64,000 nucleotides of DNA from Hofstenia miamia (lineage: Eukaryota; Xenacoelomorpha; Acoela; Hofsteniidae): positions 415,458 to 479,457 of the forward strand of contig CABFPE010000050.1 of NCBI GenBank assembly GCA_900660155.1. The letters run 5' to 3'. The notes under the pieces are model-generated. The model was not told the origin of the DNA and ran no database searches. It worked only from the letters and a program-made list of their open reading frames with translations. Shown piece after piece: positions 23,869 to 35,912 of the stretch (its first letter is position 1; every line of letters begins with the position of its first letter). The position numbers and the translations under genes were made by a program.

Positions 23869-24530
23869 CAGTGTTTCTCAAACTTTTATAGAGAAATTGG
23901 GTTGATTGACCAACTAAAAATTTTATATAAGTCGCGGACCCTTAAAAATACATGTATATTTCAATAAAAGATAAATTTCAAATATTGCTATATAGTACAT
24001 CAAAAAGATTAATGAGAAGGTTGCAATTGTTTAATTAGAAGACCTGCAATGTCTGGTACAGTCTTTGATAATGCAATACGCATATTGTCCTGAACATTGA
24101 GTTGGTTTCTGGCTTTTGTTTTGATGACTACTAACGAAGAGAAAGCAGATTCACATTCAAAAGTTGTGACAAATGGTATTAACAATTTCATGGTTAATGT
24201 GGACACTTTGGGATAGAATTGCAACATGCTTATCCAAAAATCACTGTGGGATTTTTCATCAAAAATGATTTTTGCATTCTCATCATTTTGTAGATCAATG
24301 AATTCTTCTTGAATTTTTATATTATCAGTTGGTAGTGAAAAAACAGAAAGGATTATTAATGAATTAATGGAAGTAGACAAGGAGAATGTGCACGAAATAA
24401 ATGCAAGCAGCGATTACTGTTGGATTATATTATTTATATATTGTTCATTTTTATCTTAAAATTCAATTTTTTCACTGTCTGTTGCGGACTCTACAAAAAT
24501 TCTCTACGGACCCTAGGTTGGGAAACACTG
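23869..24530 (-). mobile_element. Internally deleted hAT transposon with perfect 8-bp target duplication
   Basis: GTCTAACT at 23861-23868 is repeated exactly at 24531-24538. The ends are inverted: CAGTGTTTCTCAAAC on the left and CAGTGTTTCCCAACC on the right strand. The 662-bp element keeps only the last part of the transposase gene (24009-24380, minus), so it is a deletion derivative that would need an enzyme supplied by a full-length relative. The clean target duplication and long open frame suggest a fairly young insertion. It lies in what appears to be an intron of the receptor gene. Confidence 0.92.
24009..24380 (-). pseudogene. hAT transposase C-terminal fragment (ZBED5/SCAND3/FAM200-like dimerisation region)
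   Basis: A 123-codon open frame on the minus strand. Conserved stretch: F-W-I-S-M near residue 48, then L-L-I-P-F-V-T-T-F-E-C-E-S-A-F-S-S-L, I-K-T-K-A-R-N-Q-L-N, D-N-M-R-I-A-L-S and a final P-S-H. This is the hAT C-terminal dimerisation region, closest in pattern to the ZBED5/SCAND3/FAM200 group of domesticated hAT proteins, which share P-F-x-T-T-x-x-C-E-x-x-F-S and K-x-R-N-x-L. The RNase H-like catalytic core and BED finger are absent, and the element ends lie just outside, so this is a remnant without activity of its own. The first M is only the first Met after an upstream break. Confidence 0.92.
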
Positions 24531-24538
24531 GTCTAACT

Positions 24539-25537
24539 GTACCTGAAAAACTGTTTATGTTACAAAGTGGGAAGCTATATATAATTAAAACTATTTAAGT
24601 TTTATACAAAATCTAGTAAATAGTTTTACGGTTACTTCCCAATGTCATTAACTGGGCACCTCCTTAAAATTAAACGTACTTGAAAGTAGGTAAGAAATAT
24701 AACTGATAGTTAGACAATGTTTTTATCAGATATCAGAAAACTATAATGCGTAACATTTTATCTTTTACTAACTTATTTTGACAGGCGTTAAATGAAACAA
24801 AAGCATTGATTTCATCTGGGTTCATTCACATAGCTAATGTTTGACAGTTGACTTGAACAAAGGCGATGTGTTGAGGAATAATTTATAGTTATATGCCATT
24901 TTAGGGTATATATATATAAACATATAAATAAATAAATATATATATATATATATATTAGCCCGGCTTCGAGTGTTAATCATAATAATCAGTATTACAACGG
25001 AAATAAATAAACGCTTAGAATGAAATAACCTTAAAAATTCAGGCCTACTGCATGAACTATAAACATAGAATTTGTACTTAATACATTTTCTTTGTTGGAC
25101 ACTTGAATAAATATCTCTCGCCGATTTTTTGTTTCTTATTTCTTAATAGGATCTTAAAACTCTGATCTTTGGTTTGATAATTTTACAAAAATCTCTATGA
25201 ATTTTGAAGTTCTGTACGGCCTTTTCATCTTCGTTCCCAGATGTCTCTTAGTTTCTCCGATGCATGATTTATTGCAATCGTCTCATTAGTACTATTAAAT
25301 TTGAGAATTTCCTAGGAATGAGATCTTAATTATTTAAGATGGTCTTTGCTGCATAATGATATTTAAAATTCGACGAATTCAATTCAATGTTCAACACTTT
25401 CATTCTTTCTTTCATCTTAATCAACTTCCTATTTGTTTCTTCCATTAAATATTGTTATTGAATATATTATAATAAGTTTAATTTTCATTATTTTGCAAGA
25501 TTTTCAAAACCTCTCTCCTTTTCTTCTTTTCTCTCTT

Positions 25538-25579
<42 letters not shown>

Positions 25580-26558
25580 GAGCTAAGCTACTTAGAATGA
25601 TCTCACTTGATAATTCTTCATAGATTATATGAGAAAATATTATTGCAAAAATCTGTATTAAAATATTGATATCAACCGCAGCTAATAATAAATTATTTTC
25701 TGCAACGTACACAATGTGAAAATCATTGATAAATTATGCCGTCAATATTTCTAGCATTAGAGTGAAACAATTGTTGAGTTTATTAGGTCGAGTGCACTAA
25801 TACAAAGGGAAATATGGGATAGTGTGAGTTCAACATGTGTAATGGATTCATTTCAAAGAGAAATGCATAGCCTTTCCAAAGCCACATAAACGTATACGCT
25901 CATCATCTATTTGCTAATCTTCAATTTGGCAGATATTCTAATTCATACTATTATAAAATGTTCGGCAAAGTATTTTCTTTTTCACCGAAACTTTGAGAAT
26001 AAGTGTTTTCAAACTTTATATATCAACAATTTTAGACATAGCGCAATCTAGATTAGATATGCAATATAATAATATTAAAAATCACCCTAAATGACCAATC
26101 CAAAATAATTTAAGCAATGTAGAAAGATTCAATGTTTTTCAAATTAGCATTATATTAAGACTGTCGGAATCTCTTTGAATAAGCAAATAACCAAATTGAA
26201 TATTTTACGAATCATTTTAATATTATTGTAATAAAAATTATCAACTATATAAAACGCCGCTTTACGTAATTGGGGTTAACTAAGTCATAAAGAAACTGGC
26301 ACAAATGAGTCCTTTGAGCAATTAGCCAGAACAAACAGACATTATATTATTCAGCGTGAAACCATTACTTGGCAACAAAAATTACTATTAGCGATTTATA
26401 ATATTTAGTCAGTTGTCTCCAATCTTACCAAAAATTATTGATAATAACTACCAACATTTTTTTCAATGAAGTAAAATTGGCAAAGTGTTGTAGAGGGATT
26501 CTAGTTTTAGCTTTAAGATTTGAATTTGATGAAAAAATTGAAATCTGATCCGAATACG

Positions 26559-26561
<3 letters not shown>
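24539..26561. other. AT-rich DNA with TA and CT/TA arrays
   Basis: Contains (TA)n at 24906-24955 and a CT-rich run passing into (TA)n at 25511-25573. No exon or transposon fragment recognised. Confidence 0.45.

Positions 26562-26602
<41 letters not shown>
26562..26602. repeat. (TA)n microsatellite
   Basis: A pure TA run of about 40 bp. Confidence 0.92.
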
Positions 26603-26759
26603 CTCTGGTAAATTTCAAGGCAAGAAAATCAAGGTCCGAAAATTCAAGGTGATAATTTCCTTTTACATGATTATGGATTTTCCAACATTAATTGTCCTGC
26701 TTTGAAATTTCACAGAAACGGTATTATATTAATGTTTTGTAACAAATATCACTATATAT

Positions 26760-26936
26760 TGTGGCATCAGGTACTGGTTACTAATATCGGCCAGATCACT
26801 TGTTTTCGTGTTTACTAGTTATTTGTACATATATTTAATGTAAATTGTATATAAGACACCTCAATGATTGTAAATAGAGAAACAGTTTAGTCGTGGTCTA
26901 TTGGCGAGCAGACTTCCGTGAACCTTAGCGATGCTA

Positions 26937-26938
<2 letters not shown>
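26760..26938 (+). mobile_element. Short solo LTR (fossil), Ty3-like
   Basis: Starts TGTGGCATC and ends GATGCTA(A), giving the short inverted ends typical of LTRs; GTATATAAG near 26846 looks like a TATA box and AATAGAG further on is poly(A)-signal-like. About 180 bp long, a size known for some short-LTR Ty3 elements of the Mag type. Both sides are TA repeats, so the short target duplication cannot be read. A diverged minus-strand relative lies at 14485-14590. No internal coding region: a solo LTR of moderate age. Confidence 0.5.
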
Positions 26939-26968
<30 letters not shown>

Positions 26969-27299
26969 GTACACATATATAAGTGTACTGCCCGATCCAG
27001 CCCAGAAAACTTCAGACCCCAGTTCAAACAGTTTCTGATCAGATTCGGGTTGTAGTAATAAAAATAAGTCTTTTCTCTTTATTATTTTTTATCATATTAA
27101 AATTGAATTATAACAAATCCAATTAACGTAGGATCTGATCATTTAAACTAAAAGTACAAATTGCTGAAACTGACAATAAAATGCAATAGGCAAACGCAAA
27201 TATTTCTGCTGATGCAACAGAACTCTCGTTTACTTTAAGTCAGCCTGATAAAAAGTTTCATAAATTGGAAATTTTGCAACCACTAACATGGCATCTAAA

Positions 27300-27785
27300 A
27301 ATATCAGAAACATAAAAAATATCAAGATTTATTTAGCCTTAAACAGCCTTGTATCCTTTAAAAAGAACAAACCAGCGAATTCCACATTTGCAAGCTCATT
27401 AGCAAACTTGCAAATCGTAAGGCATGGACACATCTATTGCTGAACGTACTTAAATGTAATGCTGAAAAGTGTAACAAACTTTTGCTGTGTCTAAAGTGTA
27501 TGAAAAAATTAACAATTTTTCTTTGAAAATTCCAAATTTTTAGAAAGTATTTTGATTCACTCCATACCTAATGTTTAGGTAAACATAAAGTTTAAACCCA
27601 TGGGAGTAATAACGGACTTTAACTGGTTTTCTTATCTGTAGATAGACCTCCCAAGCCAGTTGACGCGTCCCATACGCAGTCAGAAGGATCACTCCTCTAC
27701 CTCAGGGTGCTGTCAGATTTTGAATATCTATATTTGATTTTGAGTTAAAACCATAAAACTATGTTCAAGAACCATAGAAGAAGCA
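27300..27785 (+). repeat. Interspersed repeat family R1, copy c
   Basis: Best-preserved copy together with b: AAGGCATGGACACATCTATT, CCATACCTAATGTTTAGGTA, AACCCATGGGAGTAATAACG, TGTAGATAGACCTCCCAA and CACTCCTCTACC in order. No coding sequence; no clear ends. Confidence 0.6.
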
Positions 27786-28384
27786 GCAGCTTAAGCTTAG
27801 GTGAAATTTACTCTTGCAGCCATTCTATTGCTAAGTGAAACACTAATTGGTTTGCAACCATTTTAAGAAGTCTTTAATATTATTTAAGAGTCATAAGACC
27901 AGGTATCTTTTTATAAATGTAAAGTGATTTACTTAAACTCCAATGCCTAAAATAATTTATTGCTGCATGGAAATTGCTGAGGGAAGTCATCAAAAGAGCA
28001 ATCTACGCTGACACATATTACCTACAGCCATTTAAAAAATATATTTTGTATATAACCTAGGGTAGGGTCCGTACCTATGAAAAAAAAAGCTCCTTGGCTT
28101 GTCCGTGCTCGTATGCTATGGCCTTTATGCTCGTAGCTAAATGATATTGGACTAAAATTGCTTGATGAAATAAGAAAACCTTCAACTGTGCTATTAAAAA
28201 GAAACATACTTAAACTATCACAGCCATCAATGAAGTTTATATCAATAAACAATAAAGTTTTTGTTGAAATCACTGAAAAGTATAATTTTACAACTATAAA
28301 ATCATAATTAAGTCCCGATTTGAGCAAATTAATCAAGTTTTGTCAATAATTGATAACGTGTGCTTCAAAGATCATAGCCATAAT

Positions 28385-29063
28385 AAGGGCTAGAATTTAT
28401 ATGCCTAAGGTATAAAGCAAATTTTTACGCATGTTTGGACACAGTTTTCTTTAACATATATTTCCATGATAGATCGCACATTCCATCGTATTTTACACGT
28501 GAATGTCACAGATACAAAATATTTCAATGAATTGTATCTGTTCCTGCAACACCTCGAAACTGAAGGCTCACAAATATTGGAAATTTTAAAACTAATTTAC
28601 TTGCTGGACGTCCTGAAGCCATAACGCAACTGCAAAGGCGGTTATTTCTTTGCAGCGAGTTTGAGATACTTGATAATGTTATAGAACTAATACAGGAGGA
28701 GATGTACAAGAAAAAGCAGAATGTCCTACAAGAAATCTCTATTTACTATCCATGAGAACATTTGCACAAGCTATAAAGAAAAAAACCCATGCAGTTGATT
28801 TTAATCCTTTAAATGTTCCTATATACAGAAGTGTGCCTCTAGTCTTGGTGGGTCAAATTTAAACACGATTATTCATGACTGTTGATCACTTGAAACAACC
28901 TTAATGTTTCTATTAGTATAAATGTGTATACCTTGGTAATTGAATAGCTGTTGCCTTTAATGTAGGTTTTGTACATATTTTAAAGCACATTTCCGAAATT
29001 TCGGCGCATTATTTGACAACGAATGTTTCCGGATATTTTAAGGCATATAAACCCGGGCCCTAA
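28385..29063. mobile_element. Inverted-repeat element carrying coding-like sequence
   Basis: Left end AAGGGCTAGAATTTATATGC and, on the reverse strand, right end TTAGGGCCCGGGTTTATATG form a terminal inverted repeat sharing AGGGC and TTTATATGCC. CCATAAT stands on both sides (28378-28384 and 29064-29070), in line with a 7-8 bp hAT-type target duplication. The 679-bp element holds the coding-like stretch described next, but no transposase motif that I recognise. Confidence 0.5.
28469..28862 (+). pseudogene. Unidentified coding-like fragment inside a transposon
   Basis: Three consecutive stretches in shifting frames look like one decayed protein: I-D-R-T-F-H-R-I-L-H-V-N-V (from 28469) ... L-Q-H-L-E-T-E-G-S-Q-I-L-E-I-L; then L-L-A-G-R-P-E-A-I-T-Q-L-Q-R-R-L-F and E-I-L-D-N-V-I-E-L-I-Q-E-E-M-Y (about 28579-28752); then M-R-T-F-A-Q-A-I-K-K-K-T (from 28752). 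Composition is richer in Glu, Gln, Arg and amphipathic helices than neighbouring open frames, and base use is less AT-biased. Frame changes near 28575 and 28752 show decay. I do not recognise the family. It may be a captured host exon or an unfamiliar transposase part. Confidence 0.42.
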
Positions 29064-29070
29064 CCATAAT

Positions 29071-30389
29071 TGACAGCACCCAAACAGTATGAAAATAATG
29101 AAATTGAAATTACACTGCACTGCTAGTATGACATTGAAAAATAAATAAATTACATTAATTCATCTTCTGATGTTAGCTTCTTACGCTAAAATATGTTGTA
29201 CACAAGTGCTATATTATTAATATTGCAATAACAGATGACAGTGAAATGGTATTCCTTAAAATTGATGAAGGCAATGAATTTTTTGTATAATATTTTATGT
29301 ACTGTTTTGTAATTTCTACGATAAATCTACATGAAGGTTAGTATTACACCAAATACATATACATGTACATAGATATATGGAATAGACCTAGTGTACATCA
29401 AACAAATGCTTTTAAAAATATAGATTCTCAAGTAACATCGACAAATATTCATGCAGAGCCCGTATTCCAGGCCCGTGCTTGTAATATAAAAGCCCGTGCC
29501 CGTTACGGGCCCTATCCCAGCGTATAACAGAAGGCATTTATAACAACTTTTGCATAAACAATGACGAAAAATAAAAAATTAATATAAATTTTCACACAAC
29601 TTTATAAATTGTATTATCTTACTAATCCAATATGTTTTAATGGGCTAAGCGAAAATTTCTTTGAACGATAAAAATAAATCAAATGGAGGCAGAAGTTAAT
29701 CACTTGGATAAATATTTCATTAAAATTTCGTCACCCAGCCATTTGGCAAAAAATATCATTGGCTAAATATAATTTGATTTTAATAATTTCTAATGAAATT
29801 AAGTATCTATTAAAGCGTTCAATTAGTCAAAGCGCATATCGCTTAAGTCCTGAATGAATTTTCCAGAAATTTATTTATTATATACAAAATTTATAATCAA
29901 ATTCAATTATATTAATTTATTTTTAATGAGAAAAAAATATATGGATACCATTCAAAGCAATAAAAGGCAGAATATTAAAACGTACAAGGCGTAAGCACAC
30001 GTAAAACCTCGATAGAAAGAAAATTTATTTCGAATATTTTTTGGCAAATATGTACCTATCCACCTAGTCGATTCAAGCAAAGCAATATGACTATTGCAAG
30101 CCTTTACTGTTAAAAAATTTTGGTTGGTTTTGGACATTTGAAGGGATGGTAAGGTTTTTGGTTGGGGTATCTCTTCAACTTTCATTAGAAACTTGTTACT
30201 CCAATGTTATTGCGGATATAGGCAGCCGTTGCTTCGAAAGTTGGTTATGGATTTCTTGGAATAAAAAATGTCTACTCTTTTTATTTATCTGTAATATATT
30301 TATATGTTGTACAAGCATGCAATGCAATGTAATAGTTTATATTAAATTATTTGAAAAAACAACATAAGAAGAATTTCATTCTCTTGGAG

Positions 30390-30390
<1 letters not shown>
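29071..30390. other. AT-rich DNA, one small GC-rich patch
   Basis: A patch at about 29458-29525 repeats GCCCGTGC-type words and holds a GGGCC palindrome. It may be the edge of a degraded MITE but has no partner. Otherwise nothing recognised. Confidence 0.4.

Positions 30391-30431
<41 letters not shown>
30391..30431. repeat. (TA)n microsatellite
   Basis: A pure TA run of about 40 bp. Confidence 0.93.
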
Positions 30432-30434
<3 letters not shown>

Positions 30435-30937
30435 GTATATAGATGAAAAATGAGTTTTCACTGGCTGACGCTTCGAAGGAATTGTTAAAGTGGGACACAT
30501 TTTCCAAATCCATTGTTATTCCCATGGTTGCTTGCTTGTGTATTAACATTGACAAGGAATGCGAAGGCGTAAAAAAAGTTCATGGCAAAAATTTAAAAAT
30601 TTAATAGCGCAAAGTCACAATTATTAAGTAACAAAATTTGTTTTTAACATAGTTTCCTTTAAAAAAACTGTGCATTTGTCTCGATGATATTTCCATGGCC
30701 TTATGCTATCTTCGCAGAGGCCACCTCATGTTTCATCTTTAGTCTCTAAGCATGTGCCCTTTAGTTATGAATTCAATTTGTGAAATATAACATATGTTAT
30801 GGGCAAGTAATGGATTTAAGGAGAATGGTAAAATATTTAAGCTCAATGTAATTTTTTGTTAACTTAGGAATTCACTCCAACATTTTCATGGGGAAGGAAA
30901 ATGTTGAATTCTATTCTATTTGGAAGAATACACTTGC

Positions 30938-31012
30938 AAAGTTTCGAAGCATATCTTCAAATTAATCTCGAGTGAAATATACAGAAGTGTCTCTATTGCT
31001 CAATAAGTATCA
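30938..31012 (+). repeat. 75-bp repeat, partner of 35062-35136 in inverted orientation
   Basis: Contains TTCGAAGCATATCTTC, ATTAATCTCGAGTGAAATAT and ACAGAAGTGTCTCTATTGCT. The reverse complement recurs 4.1 kb away with only a few differences, and similarity stops abruptly on both sides. Could be two copies of a small element or an old inverted duplication. Confidence 0.75.
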
Positions 31013-31641
31013 TTTTCAATGATTCAATTATTTGTTCAGGTTTCCAGATATGTTTTACCAAAGTCTTATACTGGTCTTCATTGAGAAGTTTCAGTAAACG
31101 AATGTAATGCTTATGAGATTAATTCACTCCGACTACATGAATCTAGAAGTCCATATCAAATATAGTGAAATATCTTCATGAATTCGATCGGTGAATATTT
31201 TACATTCATAATTATTTCACTGCACATTTTACTTGAAAATGTGTATGGTGTCCACATACATACATACATATATAAATAGGGTTAGGTTTAGGTCCTAAGA
31301 TATGATATTTTAGAATTAAGAGTACAGCTACAATCAGAGTTGGACGCGGACCAACCTGTAACTATTGCTTTAGCATTTTTACCAGGCGCCATGATGAAAG
31401 CTATCCAAATTTTCATGTCTAGAAAACTTGCAGTATTAAAACTCTTCTGATTTAGTTTTTTGTTTTGATTTTAAAATGGTTGGTTTGAATTGCATCTCTT
31501 ATCCCTGTGGTTGCAAATAAATTGATATGTGGTTGCATATTTTCTTCTTAATTGTAACTCTTATTTTAATAGAGTGTTATCACATTAGACAGCCTTGTGG
31601 TTTTCTTGTAAAAACGTGGAAAAATTGAAATTACAGGTAAC

Positions 31642-32037
31642 TTCCTCCACTCGAGATGTGTGAAGATATCATTGTTCTTTAAATTTCAATGTGACAGGCT
31701 GACAGAGTGAGCAGATTAACTTGTTATCATGTGACCCTATTAAGTAAATTAACTCATGGCGCACCTAAATTGCACCGCCTTATTGTACTACCATTGCAAG
31801 AGTTGTGGGAATAATTATAATCAGACCAAAAAATTCCAACCTGAAACATTTTCGGACCAAATTTGCACATTCAGAAATGCTAATTGAATTACTTTGTAAG
31901 GCAATGATCAAGATTATAAATTTCAATTCAATTAATTATGCTAACATATTTTAGGCGATATGCATAAATTTTTCTTTTTATAAAATTTTCAAAAATTGTA
32001 ATTTCCACTTGCTTACACACATCTGATAGTGTGGAAG
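31642..32037. mobile_element. MITE-like element with imperfect inverted ends
   Basis: Left end CTTCCTCCACTCGAGATGTG and reverse-complemented right end CTTCCACACTATCAGATGTG pair imperfectly about 400 bp apart. The interior is non-coding and no target duplication is visible. Superfamily unassigned. Confidence 0.38.
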
Positions 32038-32089
32038 AACAAGCTACATTGATCAAATTTGACTCTAGTTAATTTATTTCTTTATTGAT

Positions 32090-32090
<1 letters not shown>

Positions 32091-32116
<26 letters not shown>
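32091..32116. repeat. (TA)n microsatellite
   Basis: A TA run of about 25 bp. Confidence 0.9.
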
Positions 32117-32123
<7 letters not shown>

Positions 32124-34246
32124 TATCTAAAAAATCTCAGCTTTTGATTGTACCCAAGAGTTTGATATGCACCAATTTACAACATACTGTAGTAAAGTGT
32201 ATTGTTCAACACAAATCAACTAAGCTGTTCTTATGTTCCCGAAAATAATAAATAAACGTTCTGAACCCATCATGGCCTAATAAATTATATTTACTACTGA
32301 TGTAATAATAATTGCAATATAATGAATGACACATTTAAACATGTAACTCACACTAGGATATATCAATTTGCCAATAATTTCTGCCTAATAAATGCTGACA
32401 AAGAAATTTTTTCTACCAAAAATTACAGAGTGGTACTGAAAATTCTTTTAAGTGTTTGCATACAATCACATGAAAAATAATATTGTAAAAATTCTTTACA
32501 ATGCCTCTCAGTTTAATAAAACATATAAAATAAGTTTAGTCAATAATTCATGTACAATATACCGATGGCAGGAAGCCATTCCATTGTGATTTAGATGCTG
32601 AAATTGGGAAAGAATAATATTTGGCAAAACTCTACTGACAAGAAATTTAGTCGCAGAATAGTTTTTTAATGCGCTTTTTCACCGTTATGATATTATTTTT
32701 TATTCGATTTCAAGAAGTAAAATACTAAAATTGGTGTTTTTAACATTCAATGTTAAACGTAATCTGAGGCATCTATTAAAAAATGTAATTCACTACCTGT
32801 TACGTAAAATATAAGGTTATGAGGCTTCAATTTTACATAAGAAAAAATATGGAAAAATCAATATCTTTCCTTGCAAATTGTATAAAATTAAACTCCCGAT
32901 CAGATAAATTCAGATGTAGCTATATTTCTATATTTCTTTGATTAACCTTTATTGTTTAGTACCAACCAGCTAATGATATTAAATTCGAAGGAAATATTAA
33001 TAAAATTTAATCAATGTTGTAAAGTGTTATTTCATATTGAGAAATATCAATTAGATACAAAATCGAACATTTGATGTCCTTGTTCAATAACAGAATTCAA
33101 TGCACACATATGCACAAAAAGTATTTTACTTTTGTCAACATTTTTTACAGACATATTTTGTTTAATCGTGGCTTGAAGTTTGCAATAAAGTATTTCAAAT
33201 ATATTTTATATTGTCTATAATTATTTTTTATTAATTACAATTGTGTTCCTATTGTACTTCTCTCTCCCAAATAGGATCCTCTTGTACAAGAACGATAATT
33301 ATAATTTTCACTTTGTATTTTTCCTCTCATAGTGTATTAGAAAAACCGTATTTTTGAAAGCTAAAAATGAAGCAAGTGACCTGAAATTGATTTAGAATTT
33401 TATTATAATTATTATTATTAGTATGGAATTTGCCAACAATCCAATTTGAATAGAATTGATGGAAATCCAGCAGAAGTAAAATTTCGAACAAATGTTTAAG
33501 ATAATCGAATTAAATTGAATTTGGTTTTAGTAATGCGGAAATGTAAAAATGAATTTAACGTCAAATTCGACTAAACCTTGACTTCGTAAATTTTAAGCAT
33601 TTAATGAATTTCAATGTAATTACCAATCCGATTAAAAGTGATAATAGAGAAGTAATATTTATTTTCATGTGAATTAATATTTCCACCAATAAATGAGGAA
33701 ATTAAAATGATTAACTTACAATATTATCATAATTTAATATTAAATTTAATATTGCATATATAAATTAATTCCATAAGTTTTTCTCTATTAAATATTGATG
33801 AAGAAATACTTCCGAGTACTACATAATTTTCTATCAAGCAAAACTAGTTAGGCACACGAAGTGGCTACTATTATTATTATTATTATTAAAAAGTAAAAAC
33901 ATCCCAAATCGAATGCCTCATATTATATTTTATATTTCTATCTAATCAGTTTTTGGGATATTTTAGAGAACATACTCATTCATTACAGTCTACTTTGTAT
34001 ATAAACGAACTTCAAAAATAGGGATTTAAAAGTTTTTCTGAAAATTTTTTCCATTAATTCTGCCATTGAGAAATGAAACGATTTACCAGTGATAACTAAA
34101 CAATTGAGAGTTTACTATAAATTAAAGCGGAAATTAATGTTCATTTATTTCTCAAAATACTCTTCAATTTCACAAAGCACCCTGGAAAGGATATAGATTC
34201 TATAATATGTTTTTGTTTATTTAAATGCTTCAACTTAGTTTAGTTG

Positions 34247-34248
<2 letters not shown>
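32117..34248. other. AT-rich DNA, nothing recognised
   Basis: A short ATT run at about 33870-33889 is the only repeat. No exon or transposon fragment was seen on either strand. Confidence 0.4.

Positions 34249-34277
<29 letters not shown>
34249..34277. repeat. (TA)n microsatellite
   Basis: A TA run of nearly 30 bp. Confidence 0.9.
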
Positions 34278-34280
<3 letters not shown>

Positions 34281-35061
34281 GTAAATATATACTTTTCTGT
34301 TAATTAAAGTGCTTTCAAAAAAATGCTAAAAATTTATTTATTTGCTATGATATTATAATTGCTTTTCAAACTTAATCAATTTTTCTAGCTTAATTAAAAG
34401 TATGAAGTAATTTATGTTTTCCAACATACTTTGATTTCGAAATGAATGCCAATGTTAATAAAACAAACTTTATTATAATCGAAAGAGTTCTAAAAAATTT
34501 GACCTCTTTGGTAAAACCATATTTATAGCAAATAAAAATTCTACAGAAACCAAAATTCATAATATAATTTTACAATTTATTTGGAAATTCAACATAATAA
34601 GACCACTAAAATAAAAAAAATTTTTATGATAGCGTTTTTTCAAATTTTGATGTTATACTTTTGCACTAACTTAGTTTTTGATGAACTTAGCAATTTGCTT
34701 CAATAAAATTTATGGCATAATTGATCAAAAGTAGTTACATGTATGTTGAAAATAAAATTTCAGGTTAATGAGTGATATCCAATGGATGATAACTCCATAG
34801 GCATGTTTCACACGAGAGGTCCAAATCAGTAGTATTTTTCGAATGAACAATTAATCTGTATTCTTTTGGCAACAAAATAGTTAGAAAAATATTAAATTTA
34901 TGTATGCAAAATATTAAATGGTTCGTTATGAGAACTCTACTTCAGAGAAGTTTGAATAATAAATTTAATCAGATATTTTATTCAGAACGTTAATAGACCA
35001 TTAATTTCTGCGTATAAATGCATCAGTAATAAAAGGAGATGATAATTTAATTTAGTTTAAA

Positions 35062-35136
35062 TGCATTGAGCAATAGAGACACTTCTGTATATTTCATTCG
35101 AGATTAATTTGCAGATTTGCTTCGAAATTTTAATTC
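35062..35136 (-). repeat. 75-bp repeat, inverted partner of 30938-31012
   Basis: Reads ATTGAGCAATAGAGACACTT, then CTGTATATTTC and CGAGATTAATTTGCAGATTT, which is the reverse complement of the upstream copy with a handful of substitutions. Confidence 0.75.
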
Positions 35137-35879
35137 CAACTATTTTGTCAATCATTCTTTTTTCTGAATTAGTTATTATGCAATTAAGTTGCTTATGAAC
35201 ACCGAGCAAAATTTATCAGCAAATCAATGAATAAACCTTTCAAAAACTAGGTTATTCTATGAAATCGAGGTGGTGAGAAAATTGATTGTAATTAGTTTTG
35301 GCCGAGATTTCTAGAAGAGTCTGCTCACATCATTCGTAAAATATGAACGTATATTTTATCATGATATTGATTTTTATAATTAGTAATTTCAAGCAATAAT
35401 AGATCACTTACTCCTCTATTAGGTTTGGAGGTTTATTTATTTATTTACATATTCCCAGTTCTTCTACTATTTCAATTTTATGATTGCTTTATTTAAACAA
35501 ACTTCTAACAAACCGCTTGGATCTTAATGGTTTTGATTATATATCTTTATATTACCCAAACCGCCCAGAATTACTTTTTTTACATTTTTAATCTTTTTCA
35601 AGTAAACCGTGTGAAGAAATCAAAGACAGCTTACTTGTATTTTAACTGGATCACTCGCTTGGCAACATTAATTTATTTGATGATTATGGCACTGCCAAAA
35701 AATCTGCTAGTTTTTTGCAGACTACATCTCAATTGCATTTTTAATATTGATATTCGATGAGCACATTATCATGATTGCTCATGCAATTCATGCCAATAAT
35801 CTTGCAGTTCATCATTCTCTAAATGATTTTGTTGACTGTTTAATATATTTGTAAACCTGTGCTAGGGTAATAAATCTAT

Positions 35880-35912
<33 letters not shown>

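Noticed and set aside
30443-30604. 53-codon open frame after a (TA)n array with fairly normal composition
   Set aside because: No motif, no conserved neighbours, short length; chance is likely in DNA of this kind.
35527-35912. Open frame followed by an (AAT)n tail, considered as a LINE 3' end or receptor M4
   Set aside because: No reverse transcriptase motif and no M4-like pattern (R-x-x-F-P-x-x-F) could be supported.
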